The notes beneath the pieces were generated by a model that saw only the letters and a program-made list of their open reading frames with translations, made no database searches and was not told the origin of the DNA. The translations under genes and the position numbers were made by a program. This document shows, piece by piece, positions 46,594 to 56,036 of a stretch of DNA of 64,000 nucleotides. This DNA is from Paraburkholderia sp. CNPSo 3274 (GTDB lineage: Bacteria; Pseudomonadota; Gammaproteobacteria; Burkholderiales; Burkholderiaceae). The DNA lies in assembly GCF_024206475.1 (NCBI RefSeq), contig NZ_JAMBPR010000007.1, forward strand, positions 62,001 to 126,000. The letters run 5' to 3'. Position 1 is the stretch's first letter; each line of letters begins with the position of its first letter.

Positions 46594-47661
46594 TCATTCG
46601 GGACGCGCCGCGCCAGGCCGGGCCGCGTCAGGTCGAGTTGCCGCCGTGGCATCTGCGCCAGCGCCACCGTCGCGCTGCGCGCGCAGCGCGTCGACGAAGC
46701 TGCGGCAATCCGCAGGCAACGGCGCCTCGAACTGCAACGTGGCGCCCGTAATCGGGTGAGCGAGCTTCAACCGGTGCGCATGCAGAAACATGCGCTTGAT
46801 GCCCGGCCGCGCGCCAGTGCGCGCGAGTTCCTTGTTGAGCGCGAAGTCGCCGTACTTGGCGTCGCCGACGATCGGCAGGCCGAGGTGAGCGAGGTGCACG
46901 CGGATCTGGTGCGTGCGGCCCGTCTTCAGCTCGGCTTCGAGAAGCGCGTAGCCCGGCCAGCGATCGACGAGATTGAACACCGTGTGCGACGGCATGCCGT
47001 CCGCCTGCACGCGCACGCGACGCTCGCCTTCCGGGGTCAGATACTTATGAAGCGGCTCCTTCACGGCGCGCCGACGACCCCAATCGCTCGCCCATTCGCC
47101 GTGGACGCAGGCGAAATAGCGCTTGTCGGTCTGGTTATCGCGCATCTGCGCATGCAGGCCCACGAGCGCGGCGCGCTTCTTGGCGAGCATCAGCACGCCC
47201 GAAGTTTCGCGGTCGAGCCGATGGACCAGCTCGAGAAACTTGCCCTCCGGGCGTGCCTCGCGCAACTGCTCGATCACGCCGAACGCCACGCCGCTGCCGC
47301 CGTGCACGGCCACGCCGGCGGGCTTGTCGATGACGAGCAGCGCGTCATCCTCGTAGATGATGGGAAACTGGGCCGCCGGCACGGGCGCAGCGCCGGCCGG
47401 CGCGCTCGATTGCGACGTGCGGATGGGCGGCACGCGCACGATGTCGCCTTCTGCGAGCCTATACTGCGCATCGATACGACCCTTATTTACACGCACTTCC
47501 CCGCTACGCAAAATGCGATAGATGTGGCTTTTCGGCACGCCCTTACAGACGCGCAGGAGAAAATTGTCGATGCGCTGACCGGCCGCGCCCTCGTCGATTT
47601 CGACGAACGAAACCTGGTCGCTTGCGACCTGATTCTGGGATGTTTTGCCTAACCCTTTCAT
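46594..47661 (-). CDS. rluC: 23S rRNA pseudouridine synthase RluC
   Basis: Isomerises uridines 955, 2504 and 2580 of 23S rRNA (E. coli numbers). It is 355 residues with an N-terminal S4 domain (GQRIDNFLLRVCKGVPKSHIYRILRSGEVRVN about residues 28-58 in parts) and the catalytic motif HRLDRETSG (near 150) with the Asp. The C-terminal 25 residues are an Ala/Arg/Pro/Gly tail. Start 47661 (MKGLGKTSQ) has no Shine-Dalgarno site upstream. It is divergent from rne, the same arrangement as in E. coli. Confidence 0.95.
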   Translation of the reverse strand: MKGLGKTSQNQVASDQVSFVEIDEGAAGQRIDNFLLRVCKGVPKSHIYRILRSGEVRVNKGRIDAQYRLAEGDIVRVPPIRTSQSSAPAGAAPVPAAQFPIIYEDDALLVIDKPAGVAVHGGSGVAFGVIEQLREARPEGKFLELVHRLDRETSGVLMLAKKRAALVGLHAQMRDNQTDKRYFACVHGEWASDWGRRRAVKEPLHKYLTPEGERRVRVQADGMPSHTVFNLVDRWPGYALLEAELKTGRTHQIRVHLAHLGLPIVGDAKYGDFALNKELARTGARPGIKRMFLHAHRLKLAHPITGATLQFEAPLPADCRSFVDALRAQRDGGAGADATAATRPDAARPGAARPE

Positions 47662-48555
47662 TCTGAATATAATTTGCCTAGCGCCGACGCAACGGTAGGC
47701 CGAATGGCCCAGGCCAAACGGCCAAATGTTCTGCGAACCACCCAATGGACACCCCAAGGGGGTTATCCTGGACTTGGACCACGCGGCGAGCGCAGGCTGC
47801 AAGCGATAAACGGTTATTTTACTTGCGCCCGGGGCTGGTTGCTCACCCCGTTTGATGAGAAGCAACGAGTTGCACGCACGGATCACCACTCCGGCAGGGA
47901 CGGCGCCCACAGGCACGTTCGGTCAGGGGCGGCTCCGACGGTAACGGAACATTGGTATAAAGAATTTATCCGGCGCGTCCCGCCGCGTGGTCGAAGTGAC
48001 CGCCGCAGGAGGCGCTGGTGGCGAAAATACGGCGAGCGCCCGAAGCGTCCTGGCAATGTGCGGGACACGGCGACGTCAAAAGTGGCGAGACACCCCGAGG
48101 GGGAAGACGGGCGTTCCTGAAAGCTTCCCGTGCGCGGCCCTGATTGAATTTCGAGGCCGCGAACCTGATCCAGTCGCAAGCGCGCGCGGTTCGCCGCTGC
48201 GGCAAGCGTCTGTCACGGCCAGTGCGATGGGCACAACCGATGGGCACAACCATCGGCACGATCATGGCCACGGCAGGCAGGTGGATTGGAAGCGCATGAA
48301 AACGTTGCCGTCGCGAACCCGCGACATGTCTCTTTGCTTCTTGAAAACGTATTTCGCATGTGCCCACGAGGCCCCGTCCACGGCAACGCAACGCCGGACC
48401 GGCGCCCAGAAAAGGCAATTCTCCCCGCCATCGTTCCCGCTCCAGCGTGCTTGTGACAACACAATAAGGCGCGGCTCGCCGCTGCCCGCACCGTGCTGCC
48501 TGGCGTCGTCGCCGCGCACCGTGCGGCTCGCGCGCGAACGCACTGGAGTCGTTCA
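47662..48555 (+). promoter_or_regulatory. Leader region of rne and divergent promoter of rluC
   Basis: A stretch of 894 bp without a supported gene. It separates rluC (minus) from rne (plus). Open frames inside it lack codon bias and start signals. In E. coli the rne 5' leader is about 360 bases and lets RNase E repress its own mRNA; a similar role here is an inference. No promoter could be placed with confidence; TATAAA at 47955-47960 is a possible -10 element without a -35 box. Confidence 0.45.
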
Positions 48556-51500
48556 ATGAAACGAATGCTGTTCAACGCGACACAGCAGGAAGAACTGCGT
48601 GTCGCCATCGTCGATGGACAGAAGCTCATCGACATCGACATCGAAACCGCCGGGCGCGAACAGCGCAAAGGCAACATCTACAAGGGGATCGTCACCCGTA
48701 TCGAGCCTTCGCTCGAAGCGTGCTTCGTCAACTACGGCGAAGACCGCCACGGCTTCCTGCCGTTCAAGGAAGTCGCCCGCCAGTACTTCCGTGAAGGCAT
48801 CGACATGCGCGGCGCGCGCATTCAGGACGCCCTCAAGGAAGGCCAGGAACTGATCGTCCAGGTCGAGAAAGAAGAGCGTGGCAACAAGGGCGCTGCCCTC
48901 ACCACGTTCATCTCGCTCGCCGGCCGCTACCTCGTCCTCATGCCGAACAACCCGCGCGGCGGCGGCGTATCGCGCCGTATCGAGGGCGACGACCGTCAGG
49001 AACTGCGCGAAACCATGGCGCAGCTGCAACTGCCGGACGGCATGAGCATCATCGCGCGCACGGCCGGCATCGGCCGCTCCGCCGAAGAGCTCCAGTGGGA
49101 TCTGAACTACCTGCTGCAACTGTGGCGCGCCATCGAAGCCGCGTCGCAGGCGGGCCAGTCCGGTCAGCCCATGCTGATCTACCTGGAATCGAGCCTCGTC
49201 ATTCGCGCGATCCGCGACTACTTCCAGCCCGACATCGGCGAAATCCTCATCGACACCACCGAGATCTATGACCAGGCGCGCGCCTTCATGGATATCGTGA
49301 TGCCGGACAATGTCAATAAGGTGAAGCGGTATCACGACGACGTGCCGCTTTTCTCACGTTTCCAGATCGAGCACCAGATCGAGACGGCGTATTCGCGCAC
49401 AGTACCGCTGCCCTCGGGCGGCGCGATCGTGATCGACCACACCGAAGCACTGGTTGCCATCGACGTGAACTCGGCGCGCGCCACCAAAGGCGCCGACATC
49501 GAGGAAACCGCCGCGCGCACCAACCTCGAAGCCGCCGACGAAGTGGCGCGCCAGCTGCGCTTGCGCGACCTGGGCGGTCTGATCGTGATCGACTTCATCG
49601 ACATGGAGTCGGCCAAGAGCCAGCGCGAAGTCGAGCAACGCCTGAAAGACGCGCTGCGCCACGACCGCGCGCGCGTGCAGATGGGCAAGATCTCGCGCTT
49701 CGGCTTGATGGAACTGTCGCGTCAGCGTCTGCGCCCCGCCCTCTCGGAAGGCAGCCACGTGACCTGCCCGCGCTGTAACGGCACGGGTCATATCCGCGAT
49801 ACGGAATCGTCGGCGCTTCAGGTCCTGCGCATCATCCAGGAAGAGGCGATGAAGGAGCACACCGCGGCAATTCATTGCCAGGTGCCGGTCGAAGTGACGG
49901 CCTTCCTGCTCAACGAAAAGCGTTCGGAAATCAACAAGATCGAGTCGCGGTTCAAGGTCGGCGTCGTGCTGATCCCGAACAAACATCTCGAAACGCCGCA
50001 CTACAAGCTCGAGCGCCTGCGTCACGACGATGCGCGCCTCGACGACCCGCGCGCCTCGTGGAAGATGGCCGAGGAAGCGGCTCGCGAACTCGAGTCGGAA
50101 ACCGGCTACAGCAAGCGCACCGCCGAAGCCAAGCCCAAGCAGGAAGCCGCGGTGAAGGGCATCACGCCGGAACGTCCGGCGCCGAGCGCGCCGGTCAAGA
50201 CGGCCGAAACCGCGCCCGCCGCGGCGCAGGTAGCCATCACGCCCGCGGGCGGCGGCTTCTTTGGCTGGGTCAAGCGCCTCTTTGGCGGCGCGCCGGCTGC
50301 GGCGCCCACGCCGGCACCGGTCGCTCAGCCCGAAAAGACCGGCCGTCCGACCCGCGAAGCGCGTACCGAGCGCGGTGAGAAGAGCGGCGGTGATCGCAGC
50401 CGCAATCGCCGTTCCGGCGGCCGCGACGCGGCAGGTCGCGGCGAAAGCGCAGGCAGCGCACGTACCGGCGAGCCGGCTGGTCGCCGTGAGGAGCGCGAGC
50501 CGCGCGAACCGCGTGAAGCACGCGAAGGCCGTGGCGCCCGCGAGCCGCGCGAGCCGCGTGAACAACGCGAACCGCGCGAGCAACGTGAACCGCGTGAAAC
50601 CCGTGAAGCACGCGCCGAGCGCGAGCAGCGCATCGAACGCGTCGAGCGCGGCCAGGAACGTAGCGATGTAACGGCGGAAGCCGGCGCCGCACGCGGCGAG
50701 CGCCGCGAGCGTGGTGAACGCGGCGAGCGCGGCGAACGCAATGAGTCGCGTCGCCGTCAGCAAGCCGAGGCCGCCGAAGCCCAGGAAGCGCGTCTTGACG
50801 CCGCATCGGCAGACGCCGAAGGCGTCGAAGCGCCGCAGTCGGAAGAACTGCCCGAAGGCGTGAGCGCGGGTGCCGACGAAGAAGGCGCACCGCGTGAAGG
50901 CGAAGAACGCCGCCGCCGCCGCCGCGGCCGCCGTGGTGGTCGCCGCGAGCGTGAGACGGATGCAGCAGACCTTTCGCTGGGTGCGGACGCACCGGAAGGC
51001 GAAGAGGAAGGCGCACCCGCTCAACCGGCGATCGAGCAGCCTGCCGTCCCCGCGCAAGTGCATGAAGCACCGGTCGTGGAAGCGCGCACCGAGGCTGTTG
51101 TCGAGGCTGTCGTGACCGCACCGCCGGCCGCGGCCGTCGTCGCCGAAGCCGGGCACATGCCCGCCGCGGTGACAACGACGCCGGTCGAAACCGTCGCGCC
51201 CGCTGCAGAGCAAGCTCCGGCTCCGGCCGAGCCGGTTCCGGCACCCGCCGAAACCGCACCGGTGAGCGTTGAAACCGCGCACGTGGTCGAGCCGAAGGCC
51301 GAGGAACCCGTGGCCCCCGCCGCACCTGTCGCTCCAGTGGCCCCTGCCGCAACCGACGAACCGGTCGCGCCGGCAGCCCCGGTCGAGCCGGTCCAGGCCG
51401 AAACGCAGCCTGTCGTGCGGGAAGACCGTGTCGAAGCGCCGCAGACCGAAGAGCCGGTGGCAGCGCCCGTCGCTCACCCGGAGCCGGCGCAAGAAGCTGT

Positions 51501-51783
51501 AGCAGCCGCTCCGGCGGTCGTCGCGATCACCGAGCCGGCCGCACAGCGTCCGGTCCCGGTGGCAACCGCGGCACCCTCGGCTCCGGCCGCCGCAGACACG
51601 CTGCGTCCGATGCTGGAATCGGCGGGTCTCGTCTGGGTCAATACCGACGCCGACAAGCTGCGCACCGCGCAGCAGGCCGCCGCGCAGCTGGTGAAGCCCG
51701 CGCGCGCGCCGCGTGAGCGCAAACCGCTGCCGCCGGTCGACAGCACGCCGATGCAGCAGGTCGAAACCACGCACCAGCCGTAA
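48556..51783 (+). CDS. rne: Ribonuclease E
   Basis: Main endoribonuclease of mRNA decay and tRNA/rRNA processing, and scaffold of the RNA degradosome. It is 1075 residues. The catalytic half (about 1-530) starts [14 protein letters not shown], holds the S1 domain (about 38-120), the metal ligands D303 (AIDVNSAR) and D346 (VIDFIDME), and the zinc-link C404-PR-C407. The C-terminal half is disordered: REPRE-type repeats (about 640-720), an Arg-rich box [12 protein letters not shown] (near 805), and Pro/Ala/Val/Glu repeats (about 830-1010). The last 50 residues, with [15 protein letters not shown], look like a conserved short segment. Start 48556 is the family start. Confidence 0.97.
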   Translation: MKRMLFNATQQEELRVAIVDGQKLIDIDIETAGREQRKGNIYKGIVTRIEPSLEACFVNYGEDRHGFLPFKEVARQYFREGIDMRGARIQDALKEGQELIVQVEKEERGNKGAALTTFISLAGRYLVLMPNNPRGGGVSRRIEGDDRQELRETMAQLQLPDGMSIIARTAGIGRSAEELQWDLNYLLQLWRAIEAASQAGQSGQPMLIYLESSLVIRAIRDYFQPDIGEILIDTTEIYDQARAFMDIVMPDNVNKVKRYHDDVPLFSRFQIEHQIETAYSRTVPLPSGGAIVIDHTEALVAIDVNSARATKGADIEETAARTNLEAADEVARQLRLRDLGGLIVIDFIDMESAKSQREVEQRLKDALRHDRARVQMGKISRFGLMELSRQRLRPALSEGSHVTCPRCNGTGHIRDTESSALQVLRIIQEEAMKEHTAAIHCQVPVEVTAFLLNEKRSEINKIESRFKVGVVLIPNKHLETPHYKLERLRHDDARLDDPRASWKMAEEAARELESETGYSKRTAEAKPKQEAAVKGITPERPAPSAPVKTAETAPAAAQVAITPAGGGFFGWVKRLFGGAPAAAPTPAPVAQPEKTGRPTREARTERGEKSGGDRSRNRRSGGRDAAGRGESAGSARTGEPAGRREEREPREPREAREGRGAREPREPREQREPREQREPRETREARAEREQRIERVERGQERSDVTAEAGAARGERRERGERGERGERNESRRRQQAEAAEAQEARLDAASADAEGVEAPQSEELPEGVSAGADEEGAPREGEERRRRRRGRRGGRRERETDAADLSLGADAPEGEEEGAPAQPAIEQPAVPAQVHEAPVVEARTEAVVEAVVTAPPAAAVVAEAGHMPAAVTTTPVETVAPAAEQAPAPAEPVPAPAETAPVSVETAHVVEPKAEEPVAPAAPVAPVAPAATDEPVAPAAPVEPVQAETQPVVREDRVEAPQTEEPVAAPVAHPEPAQEAVAAAPAVVAITEPAAQRPVPVATAAPSAPAAADTLRPMLESAGLVWVNTDADKLRTAQQAAAQLVKPARAPRERKPLPPVDSTPMQQVETTHQP

Positions 51784-51836
51784 GCGCTGCAAGCGCAACT
51801 GGCCGCGCGCCGGGCCTCGAGTCCGGCGCGCCCCGC

Positions 51837-51865
51837 AAAGCCCGCCCCTCCCGGCGGGCTTTTTT
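51837..51865 (+). terminator. Terminator of rne
   Basis: A 10-bp stem (AAAGCCCGCC at 51837-51846 with its complement 51853-51862) and a T-run, 54 bases after the rne stop. Confidence 0.85.
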
Positions 51866-51943
51866 GATATATCAGCGTTCTCCCTTGTCTGTAGGCAGTG
51901 GCTGGTTCGGCTAAAATTGAACCACCGCGAGAACGAAGAGATC

Positions 51944-53065
51944 ATGACACGACGCATCATCCCTGTTGCCGACGTTCGATCGCTGCCGCCCGAACTGCCC
52001 AGGCCGGCCGCGGGAACCGTGCGCGCCCCGTCTGGCGCGGTCTTCGACGCGCTCGCCAGACCCCTGCGCGACCTTCGCATCTCGGTCACGGACCGCTGCA
52101 ATTTCCGCTGCGTGTACTGCATGCCGCGTGCAGTGTTCGACAAGGACTACCCGTTTTTGCCCCATTCCGCGCTGCTTTCGCTCGAAGAAATCGAGCGGCT
52201 CGCGCGGCTTTTCGTCGCGCATGGCGTCACCAAGATCCGCCTCACGGGTGGTGAGCCGCTGCTGCGCAAAAACATCGAATTCCTGATCGAGCGCCTCGCT
52301 GCGCTGCGCACGCCCGAAGGCGAGCCGCTCGACATCACGCTCACCACCAACGGCTCGCTGCTTGCCCGCAAGGCGCGCGCCCTGCGCGACGCGGGCCTCA
52401 CACGGGTGACGGTGAGCCTCGACGCCCTCGACGACGCCCTCTTTCGCCGCATGAACGACGCCGACTTCGCGGTGGCCGACGTGCTCGACGGCATTGCCGC
52501 GGCACAAGCCGCCGGTCTCGGGCCGATCAAGGTCAACATGGTCGTCAAGCGCGGCACGAACGACGGCGAGATCGTGCCGCTTGCACAGCATTTCCGCGGC
52601 ACGGACGTGACGCTGCGCTTCATCGAGTACATGGACGTCGGCACCTCGAACGGCTGGAACATGGCCGAAGTGCTGCCGTCGGCGGAGGTCGTCGCGCGCA
52701 TTTCCGAGCACTGGCCGCTCGTATCGCTCGAGCCCCACAATGCCGCCGAAACGGCGCAACGTTGGGGCTACGCGGACGGCGCAGGCGAGATCGGCGCGAT
52801 CTCCAGCGTGACACGCGCGTTCTGCGGCGACTGCACGCGCGCGCGCCTTTCGACCGAAGGCAAGCTGTACCTGTGCCTGTTCGCCTCGATGGGTTACGAC
52901 CTACGCGCGCTGTTGCGCAATGGCGCCACAGACGCGGCGATCTCAGGTGCCATCGCGCAGGTGTGGGAAGGCCGCGCCGACCGCTACTCGCAGCTGCGAG
53001 GCAGCGCGCAGGCGCCGGCGGCCTCCGACGAGCGCCGCATCGAAATGTCCTATATCGGCGGCTGA
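51944..53065 (+). CDS. moaA: GTP 3',8-cyclase (molybdenum cofactor)
   Basis: Radical-SAM enzyme that starts molybdopterin synthesis from GTP. It is 373 residues. The first cluster is bound by C52, C56 and C59 in [11 protein letters not shown]; the second by cysteines in [10 protein letters not shown] and YLCLF (near 300-325). The protein ends in the required Gly-Gly pair (SYIGG). An extra 35-residue N-terminus precedes the barrel. mobA follows 7 bp downstream. Confidence 0.97.
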   Translation: MTRRIIPVADVRSLPPELPRPAAGTVRAPSGAVFDALARPLRDLRISVTDRCNFRCVYCMPRAVFDKDYPFLPHSALLSLEEIERLARLFVAHGVTKIRLTGGEPLLRKNIEFLIERLAALRTPEGEPLDITLTTNGSLLARKARALRDAGLTRVTVSLDALDDALFRRMNDADFAVADVLDGIAAAQAAGLGPIKVNMVVKRGTNDGEIVPLAQHFRGTDVTLRFIEYMDVGTSNGWNMAEVLPSAEVVARISEHWPLVSLEPHNAAETAQRWGYADGAGEIGAISSVTRAFCGDCTRARLSTEGKLYLCLFASMGYDLRALLRNGATDAAISGAIAQVWEGRADRYSQLRGSAQAPAASDERRIEMSYIGG

Positions 53066-53072
53066 GCAACCC

Positions 53073-53705
53073 ATGACGCCGATGAGCGCCAACGCCATTT
53101 CCACCGAATCGATTACGGGCCTCGTACTCGCGGGGGGCCGCGGCCAGCGCATGGGCGGCGCGGACAAGGGCTTGCAGATGCTGCACGGCAAACCGCTTGC
53201 AGCGCACGTGCTCGCGCGCCTCGCGCCGCAGGTGGGCGCCCTCTCGATCAGCGCGAACCGCAACGGCGACGCTTATGCGGCACTCGGCGCGCCATGGCGA
53301 GCGAGCGTGCTCGCCGATACCCTGCCCGATTTCCCCGGCCCGCTCGCGGGGCTCCTCGCCGGACTGCGCGCGGCGCAAACCGAATGGCTCCTCACGGCGC
53401 CCTGCGACTCGCCCTGGCTGCCAGCCGATCTCGCCGTGCGCCTGGGCCATGCCGCGTTGGCGCGGCCCGCCGACATCGTGACTGCGACCACGGCGAATGC
53501 CGACGGCGAGGTCTCGCTGCATCCTGTATTCGCACTCGTACGCACTTCGCTCGCCGACGACCTCGCCGCCTACCTCGCCGCCGGCGAGCGCAAGGTGCGT
53601 GCGTGGTACGCGCGCCACACGGTCGCCGAAGTCGCCTTTGCCGATGAACGTGCGTTTTACAATATCAATTCCTTACAGGAACTGGCCGAACTCGAACGCG
53701 CCTGA
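53073..53705 (+). CDS. mobA: Molybdenum cofactor guanylyltransferase
   Basis: Adds GMP to molybdopterin to give the bis-MGD form used by DMSO-reductase family enzymes. It is 210 residues with the nucleotide motif LAGGRGQRMGGADKGL (about residues 19-34) and the APCDSPWLP metal site (near 108-116). Start at 53073; an alternative ATG is at 53082. It lies between moaA and moeA. Confidence 0.95.
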   Translation: MTPMSANAISTESITGLVLAGGRGQRMGGADKGLQMLHGKPLAAHVLARLAPQVGALSISANRNGDAYAALGAPWRASVLADTLPDFPGPLAGLLAGLRAAQTEWLLTAPCDSPWLPADLAVRLGHAALARPADIVTATTANADGEVSLHPVFALVRTSLADDLAAYLAAGERKVRAWYARHTVAEVAFADERAFYNINSLQELAELERA

Positions 53706-53812
53706 ATTGCAATTGGGCGGCGCCCGGCCAGCCGCCGTCCCCGGCACACGGCCGGCACGCCCGCCTGGACGATCGCCGCACACGCCGTGCGGATGCGACG
53801 CTTCCTCACTCG

Positions 53813-55117
53813 ATGACCACGCTTAACCATCCCTCCGGCAACGCCGGGTGCATCAGCCAGTACGATCCGCAAGCTTTGCCCGTCAGCGCCGCGCAGGCCA
53901 TCGTGCTGCAGTGGGCGACGCCTCTTGCGGCGAGTGAACGCGTGCCGCTGCGTGACGCGCTTGCGCGTGTGCTGGCCGAAGACGTGATTTCGCCCATCGA
54001 CGTCCCCGCGCACGACAACGCGGCGATGGACGGCTACGCGTTCGACGGCGCGGCGCTGGCCGACGCCTCCGGCAGCCTCTCGCTCGCCGTGTGCGGCAAG
54101 GCCTTCGCCGGTCACGCCTACCCGGGCGACGTTGCCGCGGGTGCGTGCGTGCGCATCATGACCGGCGCGCCGATGCCCGCGGGCTGCGACACCGTCGTGC
54201 CGCAAGAGCATGTGTCTGCGCAGGGCGAAGTCATCGCTTTCGAAGCGAGCGCCGTCAAGCGCGGCGCGAACGCCCGCCGCAAGGGTGAGGATCTCGCGCG
54301 CGGCGGCGTGGCGCTCGCGTCCGGCCGCGTGCTGCGCGCATCCGACATTGGCTTGCTGGCCTCGCTCGGCCTCGTCGAGGCGACCGTAAAGCAGCGCCTG
54401 CGCGTGGCCTACTTCTCGACCGGCGACGAATTGCGCTCGCCGGGCGAGCCGCTCGAGGCGGGCTGCATCTACGACAGCAACCGCTACGCGCTCGGCGCAA
54501 TGCTCCAGCGCCTGAACGTCGAGGCGATCGACTTGGGCGTTGTGCGCGACGACCCCGCGGCGCTGGCCGCCACGCTGAAACTCGCTGCCGAAACCGCCAA
54601 TGTCGTGCTAACCTCCGGCGGCGTCTCGGTCGGCGAAGCCGATTTCACGCGCACCCAGTTGCAAACGCTCGGCGACGTCTCGTTCTGGGGCCTCGCCATG
54701 CGCCCCGGCCGCCCGCTTGCGTTCGGCCGCATCTGGTCGGGCGGACACCCAGGCGCCGGCCGCGCGGCCCTCCTGTTCGGGCTGCCCGGCAACCCGGTCG
54801 CGACGATGGTCTCGTTCTACCAGATCGTACGCCCCGCGCTCATGGCGATGGCGGGCGCGCAAGCGCAGCCCCTACCGCTGGTGCCTGCACTGAGCGATCA
54901 GCCGATCAAAAAGCGTGCGGGCCGCACCGAATTCCAGCGCGGCCTCGCGCGCCGCGACGCCAGCGGGCAGTGGCGCGTCGCGCCGACCGGCTCGCAAAGC
55001 TCGGGCGCACTCAGCACGATGAGCGAGGCGAACTGCTTCATCGTGCTCGCCCATGAAGCCGGCGATCTCGATGCCGGCGACGCCGTCGACATCATGCTGT
55101 TCGATGGACTCGTCTAG
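53813..55117 (+). CDS. moeA: Molybdopterin molybdenumtransferase
   Basis: Inserts molybdenum into adenylated molybdopterin. It is 434 residues with DVPAHDNAAMDGYAF (near 62-76), TGAPMPAGCDTVVPQE (near 118-133), FSTGDELRSPG (near 200-210) and FGLPGNPVATMV (near 322-333), all normal for MoeA. moaB/moaC/moaD-moaE are not in the window. 108 bp separate it from mobA; probably one operon. Confidence 0.96.
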   Translation: MTTLNHPSGNAGCISQYDPQALPVSAAQAIVLQWATPLAASERVPLRDALARVLAEDVISPIDVPAHDNAAMDGYAFDGAALADASGSLSLAVCGKAFAGHAYPGDVAAGACVRIMTGAPMPAGCDTVVPQEHVSAQGEVIAFEASAVKRGANARRKGEDLARGGVALASGRVLRASDIGLLASLGLVEATVKQRLRVAYFSTGDELRSPGEPLEAGCIYDSNRYALGAMLQRLNVEAIDLGVVRDDPAALAATLKLAAETANVVLTSGGVSVGEADFTRTQLQTLGDVSFWGLAMRPGRPLAFGRIWSGGHPGAGRAALLFGLPGNPVATMVSFYQIVRPALMAMAGAQAQPLPLVPALSDQPIKKRAGRTEFQRGLARRDASGQWRVAPTGSQSSGALSTMSEANCFIVLAHEAGDLDAGDAVDIMLFDGLV

Positions 55118-55184
55118 CGCGGCGGCGCCTCAGAGGCCATCAAACGTAACCACACGTCCACACCTGCATAACGGACCGACTACT

Positions 55185-55460
55185 ATGAAAAAACAGATCT
55201 CGTTCATCGCTGCGGGTCAGACCGCCAAGGCGCTCATCCTCGTGTACCTGACCTTCAGCGTGCCTATCGTGCTGCTCGGCGTGCTCGTGGCGTTTGTGCG
55301 CTATGGCTCGGTCGAACTCTCGACCATCTTCAGCGCGCTGCTGCTCAATGCGATCGTCGGCTTCATCCTGCTGTGGATCGCCTGCCATGCATACAACTGG
55401 GTGGCCTCGCGCTTCGGCGGCATCGAGATCCATCTGTCCGACGTGCCCGAGGAAGCGTGA
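55185..55460 (+). CDS. Small two-helix membrane protein, unknown
   Basis: A 91-residue protein I do not recognise. It has two membrane segments (about residues 14-39, AKALILVYLTFSVPIVLLG; and 46-70, TIFSALLLNAIVGFILLWI), both likely spanning, and a short polar C-terminus ending IEIHLSDVPEEA. It is translationally coupled to the GNAT gene (TGATG). It lies 67 bp after moeA, perhaps with its own promoter. Function cannot be stated. Confidence 0.7.
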   Translation: MKKQISFIAAGQTAKALILVYLTFSVPIVLLGVLVAFVRYGSVELSTIFSALLLNAIVGFILLWIACHAYNWVASRFGGIEIHLSDVPEEA

Positions 55461-55957
55461 TGTCCGCGACGATCCGCCCCGCCACGGCCGCCGACGTCGG
55501 CGCGATGCACGCGCTGATGTATGAACTCGCCGAGTTCGAGAAGCTCACGCATCTGTTCACGGGCACGGCCGATGGCCTCGCCGACGCCCTGTTCGGCGCG
55601 CGCCCCGCCGCCGAAGCGCTGGTGGCGGAAGACGCCGGCCGCATCGTCGGCTACGCGCTCTTCTTCCACAACTACTCGACGTTCCTGAGCCGCCGCGGTC
55701 TTTATCTCGAAGACCTCTACGTGCAGCCGTCGCAGCGCGGCACCGGCCTCGGCACGGCGATGCTGCGCGCGCTCGCGGCGATTGCCGTCGAGCGCGGCTG
55801 CGCCCGCTTCGAGTGGACCGTGCTCGACTGGAACGCGCCGGCCATCGGCTTCTATGAAAAGCTCGGCGCGACCGTCCTGCCCGACTGGCGTGTCGTGCGC
55901 ATGACCGGCGATGCGCTCGACAAGCTCGCCGCGCCTCGCGAAACGATGATCGGGTAA
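55460..55957 (+). CDS. GNAT N-acetyltransferase
   Basis: A 165-residue acetyltransferase. The start MSATIRPATAADVGAMHALM and the fold with YLEDLYVQPSQRGTGLGTAML (near 88-108, acetyl-CoA loop QRGTG) are standard; the NAPAIGFYEKLGA motif (near 128-140) is that of small-molecule or polyamine-type GNATs such as diamine acetyltransferase-like proteins. Substrate unknown. The start overlaps the stop of the small membrane protein. Confidence 0.9.
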   Translation: MSATIRPATAADVGAMHALMYELAEFEKLTHLFTGTADGLADALFGARPAAEALVAEDAGRIVGYALFFHNYSTFLSRRGLYLEDLYVQPSQRGTGLGTAMLRALAAIAVERGCARFEWTVLDWNAPAIGFYEKLGATVLPDWRVVRMTGDALDKLAAPRETMIG

Positions 55958-55982
55958 GCAAACGCACCGCACACGCTCGAAT

Positions 55983-56021
55983 GCAAACGGGCCGCCTGGA
56001 TCAGGCGGCCCGTTTGCTTTT
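55983..56021 (+). terminator. Terminator after the GNAT gene
   Basis: Perfect 16-bp stem (55983-55998 with 56002-56017), 3-base loop, then T4. It faces rmuC on the other strand but lacks T-run in that direction. Confidence 0.82.
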
Positions 56022-56036
56022 GGCGCGCAGGTTGGG

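Noticed and set aside
47955-47960. TATAAA as a -10 box for rne
   Set aside because: No -35 box at a fitting distance; not enough to call a promoter.
47987-48559. A 190-codon open frame in the rne leader
   Set aside because: Not in frame with rne, no ribosome site, no recognisable domain and codon use unlike neighbours.
50500-50760. The REPRE repeat as a DNA repeat or mobile element
   Set aside because: It is in frame inside rne and is a protein-level low-complexity region.
49354-52143. A 929-codon open frame antisense to rne and moaA
   Set aside because: Antisense to the RNase E and MoaA coding regions, with phenylalanine/arginine-rich repeats that mirror the REPRE repeats.
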